A DNA stretch of 64,000 nucleotides from positions 10,116,109 through 10,180,108 of the forward strand of contig CM072165.1 in NCBI GenBank assembly GCA_036850595.1, given 5' to 3'. The position numbers were made by a program, and so were the translations under genes. The stretch comes from Rhyacichthys aspro. Taxonomy: Eukaryota; Chordata; Actinopteri; Gobiiformes; Rhyacichthyidae. Shown piece by piece: positions 27,252 through 38,295 of this stretch. The notes beneath the pieces are model-generated. The model searched no databases. It was given only the letters and a program-made list of their open reading frames with translations, and was not told the origin of the DNA. The stretch's first letter is position 1. Each line of letters opens with the position of its first letter.

Positions 27252-27690
27252 GTTTAAGTATTTGTTTAAGTATTGACTTCAACTTTTGGCCTTGTTAGCA
27301 TCATTTATGCCACTTAACTATGTTCTTTCAATGTGATTATGTCACTCTTATGTTGTACTGTTACCCATTTTTATTGTTGTATTTTTATGATTTTTAAAAA
27401 AATCCTTTTATTAGCAGAATATGCCAACAAATGTAATTGTGGGCGGTAAGTATTTTAAAGAGCCAAAGCTTGCTAATAGCTCTTTTTGGGCTTAAATATC
27501 TCCCACACAAACTATAATAATATAGCTAGATATATTTAATTAATTTGGAAGATTATTTTATCTTCTTTTTTACCTGCATTCGTTGGGTGTCTTTTATTTC
27601 TCGCTAGTACGAAATCAAACTGTAAGAAATATTTTGTCCTTTTGTAAATGTTTGCTTTGTAACTAATCTGGCAGCTTCCATTGGACGTGG
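22846..27690. other. 3'UTR of mucin B and gene-poor intergenic DNA
   Basis: The likely 3'UTR of mucin B extends from 22846, with an AATAAA candidate at 23831-23836. I see no supported coding exon or RNA gene. The notable feature is a (TA)n microsatellite at 27177-27243. The short open frames in 23-27 kb look random: no splice context, no recognisable family. Confidence 0.55.
27177..27243. repeat. (TA)n microsatellite
   Basis: About 33 uninterrupted TA dinucleotides lie about 0.5 kb upstream of the presumed ache promoter. Such tracts can extrude cruciforms and are usually length-variable. Confidence 0.97.
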
Positions 27691-27717
27691 CCGCTGCTTG
27701 ACGGCGAGACAGTGGAC

Positions 27718-27729
27718 TTCTCGCGAGAA
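27718..27729. promoter_or_regulatory. TTCTCGCGAGAA palindrome in the ache promoter region
   Basis: A perfect 12-bp palindrome contains TCTCGCGAGA, a well-known vertebrate core-promoter motif of CpG-island genes. An inverted CCAAT box (CCATTGG) lies about 40 bp upstream, near 27678. The surrounding 27.66-28.0 kb is CG-richer than its flanks. It immediately precedes the untranslated exon whose donor is at 27996, so it is probably the ache promoter. Confidence 0.55.
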
Positions 27730-27996
27730 AACGGTCCGCAATGTTTACTAGCAGTATTTATCAGAAGCAGTCTCCTCCCACTGTCACTCCTTTAGGATCC
27801 GGCTGTGTGACTATTTAGTCGGCGCGCTGCTGGGAGGAGGCATTACCAACATTTCATCTGGAACAGCTGACCGGAGACACATCTCCGTCGGAAACGTGTT
27901 GTTGTCCGCGGCCCTCGGCTCGTGGTTTGCTTGGTCAAGAGCCAGGCCAGAAAATACGAGCAAGTGGGCTCTGGTTGGCTTCGTGAGCAGCAGCCA
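27730..27996 (+). other. ache: probable untranslated first exon of ache
   Basis: This CG-rich stretch ends in a strong donor (CAGCCAG|GTGAGC at 27996/27997). It precedes a long intron that ends at an acceptor (TTTGCAG) at 34352, just ahead of the ache start codon. The 5' limit is a guess, since no transcript evidence is available. An untranslated first exon with a large first intron is also the mammalian ACHE arrangement. Confidence 0.5.
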
Positions 27997-30900
27997 GGTG
28001 AGCCATGCATTCATTTTTACAGTTTATGTCACTCAATATGCAGATGAATAGCACTATGGGCATGGCAGGGGTTGTATTAAAACACACTGTCTGCAGAGGA
28101 CTTGCTCTTCTTTCTCCCGCCTCTCTGCCTCTCCTGCCTGTCTCCTCATCCCTCAGCTGATGGACTGCTTGTCCTTTAATCTGTGCGACATCAGCGGTAG
28201 CCATGGTTACTGCGCTATTTTTCCGGTCACGCTATTAATCTATTAGTGGGACTCAGGTACATTTGACAGTGTCACAACAAACTACGGTGAATACACCTGT
28301 TTCTGCGTTAAGTCATAACATGGTCCATATTTACACGTGTCTGATGGATGAAATCTATGGCGTGTGGCCCTTGAATGGTACGTTATTCAGTTACAGATGT
28401 TTACGACATGTTGTATTAGTGTTTTCACAGTGGACTCCGATGCAATTTATGAAGTACACAAGCCTATATTATGTGTAAATGTAGAAATATTTATCATCTT
28501 GTTTTTATCTCTTTACATTACACCAGTAAAATATCTTTCAATAGTTAATATTCATTTATCTTTACTGTTTGCTGATTTCTATTGTCACTTTGTTTTGTCC
28601 TTTTGTGCAGGCTTTAAGCAGATATTATAAATCTGTTGGCTACTTTGGACAGAAGTAGTACGCCAGTTGCGTTGAATTTCATATATTTGCAGACTACAGC
28701 TCCAAGAGACTCTTTGGAGAAATCAGCGGCAGACGTGTGCAGCTGCCCTGTGTAGTTGGTGTCTTGTTTCCTTATTCACAACTGCCCATGTGCCTCAGAA
28801 CCAAAAACATTAGATATTCCCTTTCTTTTGCAGGTGCCGGAGTGTGCATGCTTTGTATCCCTTGTGTATCCTACTAAAACACTGGTTGGTAGTGGTTGAG
28901 TCAGCAGCTCAATGTCTGTTCGGCACATAATACATGCAATTTCACTCTATGTGATGTAGGCATTGGTAGGCCGCATTTGTCTAAATATATACAATCTGGT
29001 GGCGTTGCCTTTTCCTCTTGATCTGTGTGACAGCATCATCTGAGATGCTCGATTATATCTTCGTCATATAATTGTGTAACGTCCAGTGCTTTCAGTGTAC
29101 TCAAAGCTGCAGTGTGTAGGCTGCCCTAACTAAATGGATATGGACGAATTGGCTGTTTAGGTTTTAGTACGTGTTTGAAAGGCTGACGCACAGCCAGTCT
29201 CTGCTCCACCCTCCTCTAGTTGCTGTGGATTTATTGCTTCAGTGAGCCATATACTAAATGCAATTTTGGCAGCTAGCAGTGGACTTTTTCCATTTTCAGC
29301 AGGATTAATGCCAAGGTATAATTGAGCATATAGATCTTAATTATTTCATCGTAATTATTTCATAGGTAAAGTGATCCTTCTCTCTCATTCTCTCAGTTAA
29401 TGCAGTTACCAGTGTAAAACATTTTTTAATGTCCATAAAAATAACCATGAAATATGTATGTAACATACAGAAAATAAACTTTTCCTACCACCAGGATGGG
29501 CTTATGTTTACGACAGCCAAGCAGTTGTGTCAGTCAAAATAAAAAATAAAAAATTCTAAATTGATACAGAGACTGAGATGAAGTGCATTCTGCTGTATAT
29601 GTGACAGCAGTATGTGTGGCTCGCTGTGTTTCCTGTGGTTTGGTTCTGAATTAAATTTGGTCTTATCTTGTTTATCCTGTGTCCTATTGTATTTCTGCAG
29701 AACAACCTGAACATATTGATGCTGCTGTATCATCATATTATTTCCCCATCTCTATTTGATGAATTTTCCCAGAAATATTCATGCTTACAATTTCCATAAC
29801 ATTTCTACAGTTATTTTTAATTCCATTACAACATTGACTGGAATTGTGTGCAGAGCCTGTTTGATGGTAGAGGTTGATCAACAGTTGCAGAGGCAGTGTT
29901 TGAGATGTAAGTTGAACTGTCAGTTTGTAGGTGGGTTAAGTGAGTGGAAACATTATGTGGTTTTATGCAAAAGAAAAACAGCTCACTCTTCAATTTCAGT
30001 CAGTTAAGTTCTTTGTAATATGTCTAAAAGCATATAAATCAAACACTATTTTCTGTGCTCTATATTGAACCCTTTCTATTGGTGCTGCTGCACATGTCTG
30101 GTAGATGCCTAAATGATTCAATAGCACTGAGTTATTTCTCTATTTGTCAGTTAATCTAATGTGCAGCACAGGTGCTTTTTTCTGTCCACTTAATGTTGTT
30201 AGGGCAGCTATAGTAGCTCGCATTTTACTGTAAAATATAAGACAACATTACAGAGGAGTCAGAGCAGTGCTCACCTGCTGATGCTTGTGGAGGACATTAA
30301 ACTCCCCACACAGACTTAATGGAGCCACTCCAGATCACAGCACGGACATATATCTGCGCCCTTGCAAGCTTAAATCCCTTTTTTATACCATCTCCTATTA
30401 ACCCATTGCTGTAAGCATGCTGTAATTCTTTGAACACTGGTTTTACTCTGAAGCTTTTCATATACTCATCCACAATAATGCATTTTGTATTTAAAATGTA
30501 TAACTTTTTATGCATCACATAGCATCCAGTGTAGTGTGGTGTTTAAGAATAGTAAGCAAAGATAATGTTGTGGACCCTGTTACAGTTGCACACACACCCT
30601 GCGGCTGTGGGAGTTATATTGTGGAAAAACATACTCCTACAATCTATGCACCTGTGTCTACTGCCTGGTTGTGTTCTTCCACAAACTGGACCTATAAATT
30701 AAATGTGTATCACACAGTAGAAGTCATTATCAAAGATGTAATGACATCATCTTTAATGTGGATGTAGAATTTTGTAATATTGTTTTCATTATTCGTAAAT
30801 GTCTATTTGTCTGGAAGTAGCATTAGTGGTGCATGCACTATTTTACAAAAAAAAAAAAAAAGATTATGGTGTTAATGGTGGTGTTGATTGGCCAAAGGTA

Positions 30901-33900
30901 AATCATCAAACGTTATGATGCTAACCTTTAGATAAAGAACATAGTAGGTGGTATTAATGCTATGAGGTAAACCTTACAGCTTACATGTCTCATGTGTAAC
31001 AGCAGTGAAATTACAACTTGACTTTGTCATCATTTTAAATCTTCTCTTACTGCCGAGTGAATTCACGGCAGACAATGGAGCGATTTATAGAGACATACAG
31101 CAGATGTCTCCCGTAAACACATACATGTCGACAAAATCGTTATTGTGCATTCCTTTTGGCTGAACCATATTATGAGCTAATTGCTAACTGCACATTTGCT
31201 GAGGATTTTTGCTGATTGGGCTGTGACTTAAACTTGAATCTGACTTCAATGGGAAAAATTGGGTAAATCCAATGTGTAGCACTATATCATAGTGAAGTGA
31301 TCTGAAGGGGCTTGTCCTGGAGAGCATGACATGGCCCCTCCCCCACAGAAACCAATCCTGCTGTGAACTTCATACACAAATTCTTCAGTCTAATTTGAGA
31401 AGTGACACACTTTCTCCCCACCCCCTGCACTGAGTGTCTCTGGGATTCACTTCCTCATACGCCTCCTTTTCCATCTCCCTCTTTCAGTTCAAACCTGATG
31501 TGTGCATTAATTTATGATGACCCTTTTTAACCTGACCGCTTGGTATTATAAAATAAAATAATATACTCACTGGCACCCAGTGTGTTCACTAGCCTCTCAA
31601 AGACATATGGATGTGTGAGAGTGTGTGAGTAGAAACCACAGCAGTAGTACTGATAGTAGGTGTCCATCATTATTACTGCCGGTGGGTCAATACACGATGA
31701 GTCATTGGGATTACTGGTATAACTCGTTTTCAGTGTAGAGACGAAGCCAAGCAAAGAATAGCTAGTCTGACTATTGTACTACTGTATTTTAAATCGCTTT
31801 TTGGCTCAGTCTACCACATTTCAAAATAAACTCTCACTGTGGATACTAGGTGGCACCAAGTGTTAACATCTTAGACTGTTAACATCAGGTGTTGCAGACA
31901 GGACGAGTCTGCAACACCTGATGTTGCATGGCTTATCAGTTACCTTTTTAGTTCACAGTCACCTACGTTTCCATGCTGTGGGATAAAGTAGATCCAATCT
32001 GTTTTTTAAATCTTATCATTGGCATGGCTACATTTTGCCTTAGGTGTTCATTATACCACCATGTGCTCGCTGCTGCAGCGGGTGGATATAGTTGTCCCCC
32101 ACCTGTCAGGTGGTTGTAAAGGAGTAGCTGTTTATGTTTTGTAATGTATGGTTGTCATAGCGACAGGATTAGTTTGGGGGCAGCGTAAGGGATATGCTGC
32201 AGCTGTGTGAGTGTTTGTATAGATACTATTTCTGAACACTGTCCCTCTCAGTTTGAAAATCTATTTTGGTGATGTCACCTTTCCCTTGTCCTTACACTCT
32301 CTAACAAACAGGTTCACTACAATAGGTTCCTATTGCTGCAGTGGTTCCAGTCATTCTTCTATTTCTTCACCAGCAGTTAAAGTACTTATTACACAATGAT
32401 CTGAAACTTTTCTACAGACCAGCTGAATATGATGCCTTTGGTCTGAAAGTTATCTGACTCAAATTAAATCGTGTGAACTTTATCCATTATATCCATCACA
32501 AGAGTTTTTCATCTCCCTTGTTGTTGAATGTTAAATTTGGTAACTTTGTACGGAGCAGCAAGTACATTGCAAAAGAGGTTTAGACAACCTTCAGAACATT
32601 ACAAGCCAGTAAGCATTAGTCATATTTCAACAATGAAACAAAAAGAAACTTTCCTATTTGTTCTTTGGGATGCTGCGAGAGATTTTGTTTCCCTCTGTTT
32701 GATCACCACTGACCTCTGGATGGTACGGTTTTAAATATAGCATCAGAAAAGTATTCTAATAGAGGATGATTACAGTGTTGTTCAGTATCTCTATACTGTC
32801 ACTCACTGAATTTTGTAAATATATGGTGATATAATTTAAGGCTACATTGCCAAGTCTGAAAGACAAGTAAATGCAAAGAGTGTTATTTTGAAATGATTGT
32901 ACACTATTGTAAATATTGTTATATATATATCCTCCATGCTCCTTTAACTAAATAATCTTGTTTGAGGAAATACACATCTGGTATGTGCTAAGTGGCCTCT
33001 TAATCCTTCCAATAGTGGGGAATGCCTTTTTATAGAGACCCTTAGAAGCACACACCTGTCTCTTTGGCTTTGATGTTGACTTGTGACAGGGACCAAACCA
33101 GTCTCTATGCTCACATCCAGGAATTTTTTTTTTATTAGCTTTACGCAAAATGCTCTATGGATGCTTATAAATGAAACACATGTTTACGTGACACTGGTAC
33201 GGGTCATGGTTCACTGTGAACACACAGATCCACACAGGATGATCCAGGGAGGCTGTGAGTGTGAAGGAATATGAGACCTTGCTTTTCACTAAGTCAATGA
33301 GTTGGCAGCGCTGAGTGGAATCAACATGAAAAGTAGCTGCCGTAGTTAACTCTAAATGCTAACTATCATACACTGTTCTTACACATCTAATGTGATGGGC
33401 AGAATGGGATGGGCCTTTGTGTGAATATGAGACAGTCTCCTGGTGAGATGAATTAGTTAGCAGTGCTAAAACGGCTTGGAAAAAACAGTTAGGTAATGTT
33501 CAGGTGTAGCTGACAGTGCTGACCCCAGATGCTACAGTATTAGTGGCAGAAACAATATTATCCCGCATAGCTCCAACAGTACATTCTCATACTAAGAGTG
33601 AAAGAGTTTTACAGTGAAAGGTGTGTAGCAGTGACACGATTATCTGTGTTGTGGAGCTGCAGGAGTCTGCGTTGTCTTGGTGTTGTCTTTAATATTTAAT
33701 AAGCCACAGCCTGTCCACATTTATCTACTCACTGTGCCTTTACATCTACAGTGTTTAAGAGTGAGAGGGATACTCCATTCAACATTTAAATGACACATAA
33801 CAGTGGTGATATCTAACAGATGGAAGCACACAGAGAAACTAGAACAGGAGTTTGTATTAGCTCTATAGTCGACAAAAATGTGAACTTTCTGGACTATCTC

Positions 33901-34352
33901 CTGTGGTGCAGTTGATGTGTGTAATGCTCCAATGTTCAGTCATTTTTGGTGTTATTTTGTGTTAGTATTTCTTTGTTTTTATTGCAGTGTGTTCATTTCT
34001 GCAGTGTCTAATTGTTTAGATTCTTTGTAGTAATGAATTTCTTTCATCTGTGGTAATCCAAGGGCTAAATTTCTAAAAAACAAACAAACCCAAAACTCTA
34101 AAATTCTTTCTTAATTAGAAAGAAAAAGTCAGCAGAGCTTTTGGAGATTTTGGAGTCCCAGAGCTGTCCTCTTTAAATGTCAACACTGCAGACACCCAGC
34201 AGACACTGATATTGATATTTAATATGTTATACTATAAGTGATGACACCTTACTCCTGTCTCATTTTCCATGTAATGAATCTGTCTCTCTCAGTGTTTCCT
34301 CCATCGCTCTTCTCTCTGCAGTAATACCTTTATTTTGTGTATGTGTTTGCAG
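27997..34352 (+). other. ache: large first intron of ache (presumed)
   Basis: About 6.4 kb without supported coding sequence. It contains a perfect 19-bp-arm hairpin at 31881-31925 and a few short AT-rich simple tracts. In mammals the first ACHE intron carries enhancer elements; I cannot identify specific conserved elements here by eye. Confidence 0.45.
31881..31925. other. perfect inverted repeat, 19-bp arms and 7-base loop
   Basis: The left arm AACATCAGGTGTTGCAGAC (31881-31899) and its exact complement (31907-31925) flank the loop AGGACGA. A direct repeat TGTTAACATC occurs at 31861 and again at 31878, running into the left arm. The stem is shorter than typical pre-miRNAs, so a structural or cruciform element is more likely than a miRNA. 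Confidence 0.9.
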
Positions 34353-34436
34353 GTCTAAGGGAAGCAGTGCACACTCGGTCCCTTCTTGAGAGTCCTGCCC
34401 ACAGTTCTGGCCACATTTCCAGTCCGTGCCACCACC

Positions 34437-37400
34437 ATGCAGATGTCCACACTGTTACTCCTCGCCCCAGTCCTGCTCCTGTCTCTTCTCTTACCCACCT
34501 GCTTCTCGCAGAGTGACTCTGAACTCATTGTACAGACCCGTATGGGCAAAGTCCGCGGGACCCGCTTGCCAGTGCCGGACAGAAGTTATGTCTCTGCCTT
34601 CCTGGGTATACCCTTTGCTGAACCACCACTGGGGAAGCGGCGTTTCCGTCCTGCTGAGCCTAAGGGTCAGTGGACAGGGATATATGAAGCCACCGCCTAC
34701 CCCAATGCCTGCTACCAGTACGTGGATATGACTTTCCCCGGGTTTCAGGGCAGTGAGATGTGGAATCCCAACAGAGAGATGAGCGAGGACTGCTTGTACC
34801 TTAACGTCTGGGTGCCCTCCTCACCACGACCACACAATCTAACTGTGATGGTGTGGATCTATGGAGGAGGTAATGGAAAACAACTTAAAAATGTCGAAAA
34901 CCCCTGCAGTTTACTTACTTCTATCATTTAAAAAGTGGGAATGCACTTACATTTGACATTTGTTTTTCCTCTTATGTTAGCTAAACATATCATTTATGAA
35001 TGCAACTTGTTTGGCTCTGGTATGATGTTACTATTTAAATAACAGATGTCTCTATCTCCACACTGCCACATAGTGGAAACACAAGCCAAATCATAGATTG
35101 CCTGTTGAAACTGTGCTGTACCAAACCAGGATGGACTGTAAAGAGGCCAATTACATGTAACCTTAACTTGGAAACATTAAATCTTTCATATTTTATTTTT
35201 TATCTGCGCCAGCTACAACTTAATAAATCCACTTCTATAAGAGTAATAACAAATACTCCTAATTAATGCCATATTAGTTATAAACATGCTCTTATCTTAG
35301 CCAGGCACTATTACAGAAAGATTAAATAGTCTTACAAATAATACTATGTATCGGCCTGTTCTGGAGTAATGGTGTTCCTTAACATTTATTTACAGGCTTC
35401 TACAGTGGTTCCTCTTCGCTGGATGTTTATGATGGCCGGTACCTCGCCCACAGTGAGACGGTGATTGTGGTTTCCATGAACTACCGGATTGGTGCCTTTG
35501 GTTTCCTGGCTCTGCATGGTTCTTCTGAGGCCCCTGGAAATGTGGGCCTGCTCGATCAGAGAATGGCCCTCCAGTGGGTACAAGACAACATACACTTCTT
35601 TGGTGGGAACCCCAAACAGGTTTGTACCTGTTGTAGGAAAACTTTGTTGAAAGAGCCATGTCAATGTGTCCTGACTCTCACTTCTTGTGAACAGGTGACA
35701 ATCTTTGGTGAGAGCGCTGGGGGAGCTTCAGTAGGATACCACCTCTTGTCTCCAGACAGCCGGCCTACCTTCACAAGGGCCATCCTCCAGAGTGGGGTCC
35801 CCAACTGTCCCTGGGCCTCTGTAACCCCCGCTGAGGCCAGAAGGCGAGCGACATTGCTTGGCAAACTGGTGGGGTGCAATGGAGGCAATGACACAGAGCT
35901 GGTGGACTGTCTCCGCGGGAAAACTCCACAGGAGCTGATTGACCAGGAGTGGCAGGTAGATAACAGTCTCCACTCATTGATATTACTGTATAGACCTAGA
36001 GCCTATAGTTTGTGTAGTTCTGAACTGGAAGCTTTTTGTGACTATTTTTTCACATGTAGTGTTCCTTTTAGTGGCATTTTTGACTTGTAGTGACATTTAA
36101 CATGTCAAAGTGGTCGTCCTGTTCAGGTCCTGCCGTGGTCTGCCCTTTTCCGCTTTTCATTTGTTCCTGTTGTGGATGGTGAGTTTCTACCGGACACTCC
36201 AGAGGCTATGCTTAACTCAGGAAACTTCAAAGATACTCAGATTTTGCTTGGGGTAAACCAAGACGAAGGCTCCTACTTCCTGCTCTATGGTGCTCCAGGT
36301 TTCAGCAAAGACAGCGATAGCCTTATTTCTAGAGAGGACTTTCTTGAAGGTAAAGCTAATCCTGATTGAATAATGGGCCCCAGAATGAATGTTCTGACAC
36401 AAACAAATCAAGCTTCTTTGCCTTGATATTTTTTCCTGTGGATTAACAGGTGTCAAACTGAGTGTGCCCCACGCTAATGACATCGGCCTCGAGGCAGTGG
36501 TGCTGCAGTACACTGACTGGATAGATGAGAACAATGGAGTGAAAAACCGCGATGCAATGGACGATATTGTAGGAGACCACAACGTCATCTGTCCTCTGGC
36601 ACACTTTGCCCGTTCCTATGCCCAGCATAATGCCCTCAAGTCCAACGGAGGAGGAGCCAACTCTGGAGTGGTTAACAGTGGAGCAAACTCACAAGGTGTG
36701 TCTAAGCGTTTTCCACTCAAAGGATGGGCAAATCAAATCAAAATTAATCAAACTTAACTCAAATAATCACTAAGATGCACTGTGGGTTGTGGTTTACGCA
36801 GTACAAATAATCCATTGTCCATGCCAGAGAATGTCTTTTGCGAGTTTATTCCTGTTTTCCAGGCAAACAAACAAACTTTTGCATCTCCTGCTAGTCGGTG
36901 TGGCTGGCTGACTTACTGGTAAAAAAACATAGGCCCACCCAGGTGCATTCTTCTCATGTAGCTATGCACCATACCTATATATCTTTGGTGCCCAAATGAC
37001 AAAGAGAAATACTACAAAAGTAATCTAAAGCGCAAAACCATAAACAGAAATACTTAAACTAAAGAAAGGATTATGAAAGTAAAACATATGCAAATGTATA
37101 CTAAATAACACAAAATAAGAAAAAATACTACTTATGGTAATGCAAGTAGACAATATCCAAATACTTAAAAACAAAAATAACAAAAATATAGTACAAATAG
37201 CTCCTACAAACGTCTTTTTCTTGTACATGCAATAACTTATCTCTTATCTTCATGCAGGAGGGGTCTATCTGTACCTGTTTGACCACAGAGCATCGAACCT
37301 CGCTTGGCCCGAGTGGATGGGTGTGATCCATGGCTATGAGATTGAGTTTGTCTTTGGGTTACCGTTGGAGAAAAGACTCAACTACACACTAGAAGAGGAA

Positions 37401-38121
37401 AAACTCAGCCGACGCATGATGAGATACTGGGCCAACTTTGCACGGACAGGGTGGGTTTCCATAAACATTCATTACACATTACTCTTTCCATTTTTCCTCT
37501 TCTCATTTAACACCTGATGTAGACAAATCCAGTGGATTTATTTACAAAACAAGGCCTATTTGAATTGGACATGGCTATTTATACTATACAACAAGTAGTA
37601 GACTTATTTTTCAATTTCCAGAAACCCCAACATAAACCACGACGGGTTGATAGACAGCAGGAGGCGCTGGCCTGTGTTTACACTGAGTGAGCAGAAACAT
37701 GTCGGACTCAATACTGAACAGCTGAAGATTCACCGAGGGCTGAGGAACCAGATGTGTGCCTTTTGGAACCGCTTCCTACCTCGGCTTCTCAACATCACTG
37801 GTAAATACTGTACATCAGATTTTACCCACTTAGTAAAGAATAGGAAAGTATATTTGCATTTGTGCCAAGTCACACCTGACCAAAAATTTTATAGTGACAC
37901 AATAAGTTTGATTTAGTGTATACTTTTACCATATTGACATGCAAAATGTTAAGAGATAAGCACAAGCCGCCATCTTGTCTCTCCCTGTGTTTGTTTCAGA
38001 CAACATCGACGAGGCTGAGCTTCAGTGGAAGGTGGAGTTCCACCGCTGGTCCTCCTACATGATGCACTGGAAGAGCCAGTTCGACCATTACAGCAAGCAG
38101 GAGCGCTGCACTGACCTCTGA
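34437..38121 (+). CDS. ache: acetylcholinesterase, T (tailed) form
   Basis: Hydrolyses acetylcholine at cholinergic synapses and neuromuscular junctions; secreted alpha/beta-hydrolase. Eight coding exons give 626 aa: 34437-34869, 35396-35619, 35695-35955, 36127-36349, 36450-36695, 37258-37450, 37622-37800, 38000-38121. The start ATG has a strong context (ACCACCATG) and opens a signal peptide rich in Leu. Visible: the choline-binding Trp (GSEMWNPNREMSEDCLYLNV), the oxyanion GGG (WIYGGGFYSG), the catalytic Ser (GESAGG), Glu (VNQDEGSYFLLYG) and His (GVIHGYEIEFVFG), acyl-pocket FRFSF, and the peripheral-site Trp in QEWQVLPW. A Gly/Ser/Asn-rich insert (SNGGGANSGVVNSG) precedes GGVYLY. The last exon encodes the 40-aa tetramerisation peptide with spaced aromatics and a terminal CTDL, which anchors tetramers to ColQ or PRiMA. 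The length is near the zebrafish enzyme (about 634 aa). The number of introns in the catalytic domain exceeds the mammalian gene. Confidence 0.97.
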
Positions 38122-38261
38122 GTGCCCCCAGAGATGAGAGCCTGATGAGGAGGGGGGGCACAGAGAAGAAGCCATGGCCATTTTCCTCCATAGTCCCTCA
38201 GTGAAGTCTAACTTCATCCAAAAGCTTTTTGGATTCAGTAATCAGAGTCACGAGCACTGTG

Positions 38262-38295
38262 AATTTATTATTTATTTATATATTTATTTATTTAA
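38262..38295 (+). promoter_or_regulatory. AU-rich element in the ache 3'UTR
   Basis: Clustered overlapping ATTTA pentamers (TTATTTATTTATATATTTAT and onward) lie 140 bp after the ache stop codon. This is the signature of a class II AU-rich mRNA stability element. Neuronal ELAV/Hu proteins are reported to stabilise mammalian ACHE mRNA through AU-rich elements, so the placement is sensible. Confidence 0.6.

Noticed and set aside
31881..31925. miRNA call for the perfect hairpin
   Set aside because: The stem of 19 bp with no extended pairing outside is too short for a normal Drosha substrate, so it was left as an inverted repeat.
35461..36090. A continuous 209-aa reading frame in the middle of ache
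   Set aside because: It reads through the 75-bp intron (35620-35694) and into the next intron. The esterase family sequence is continuous only after splicing.
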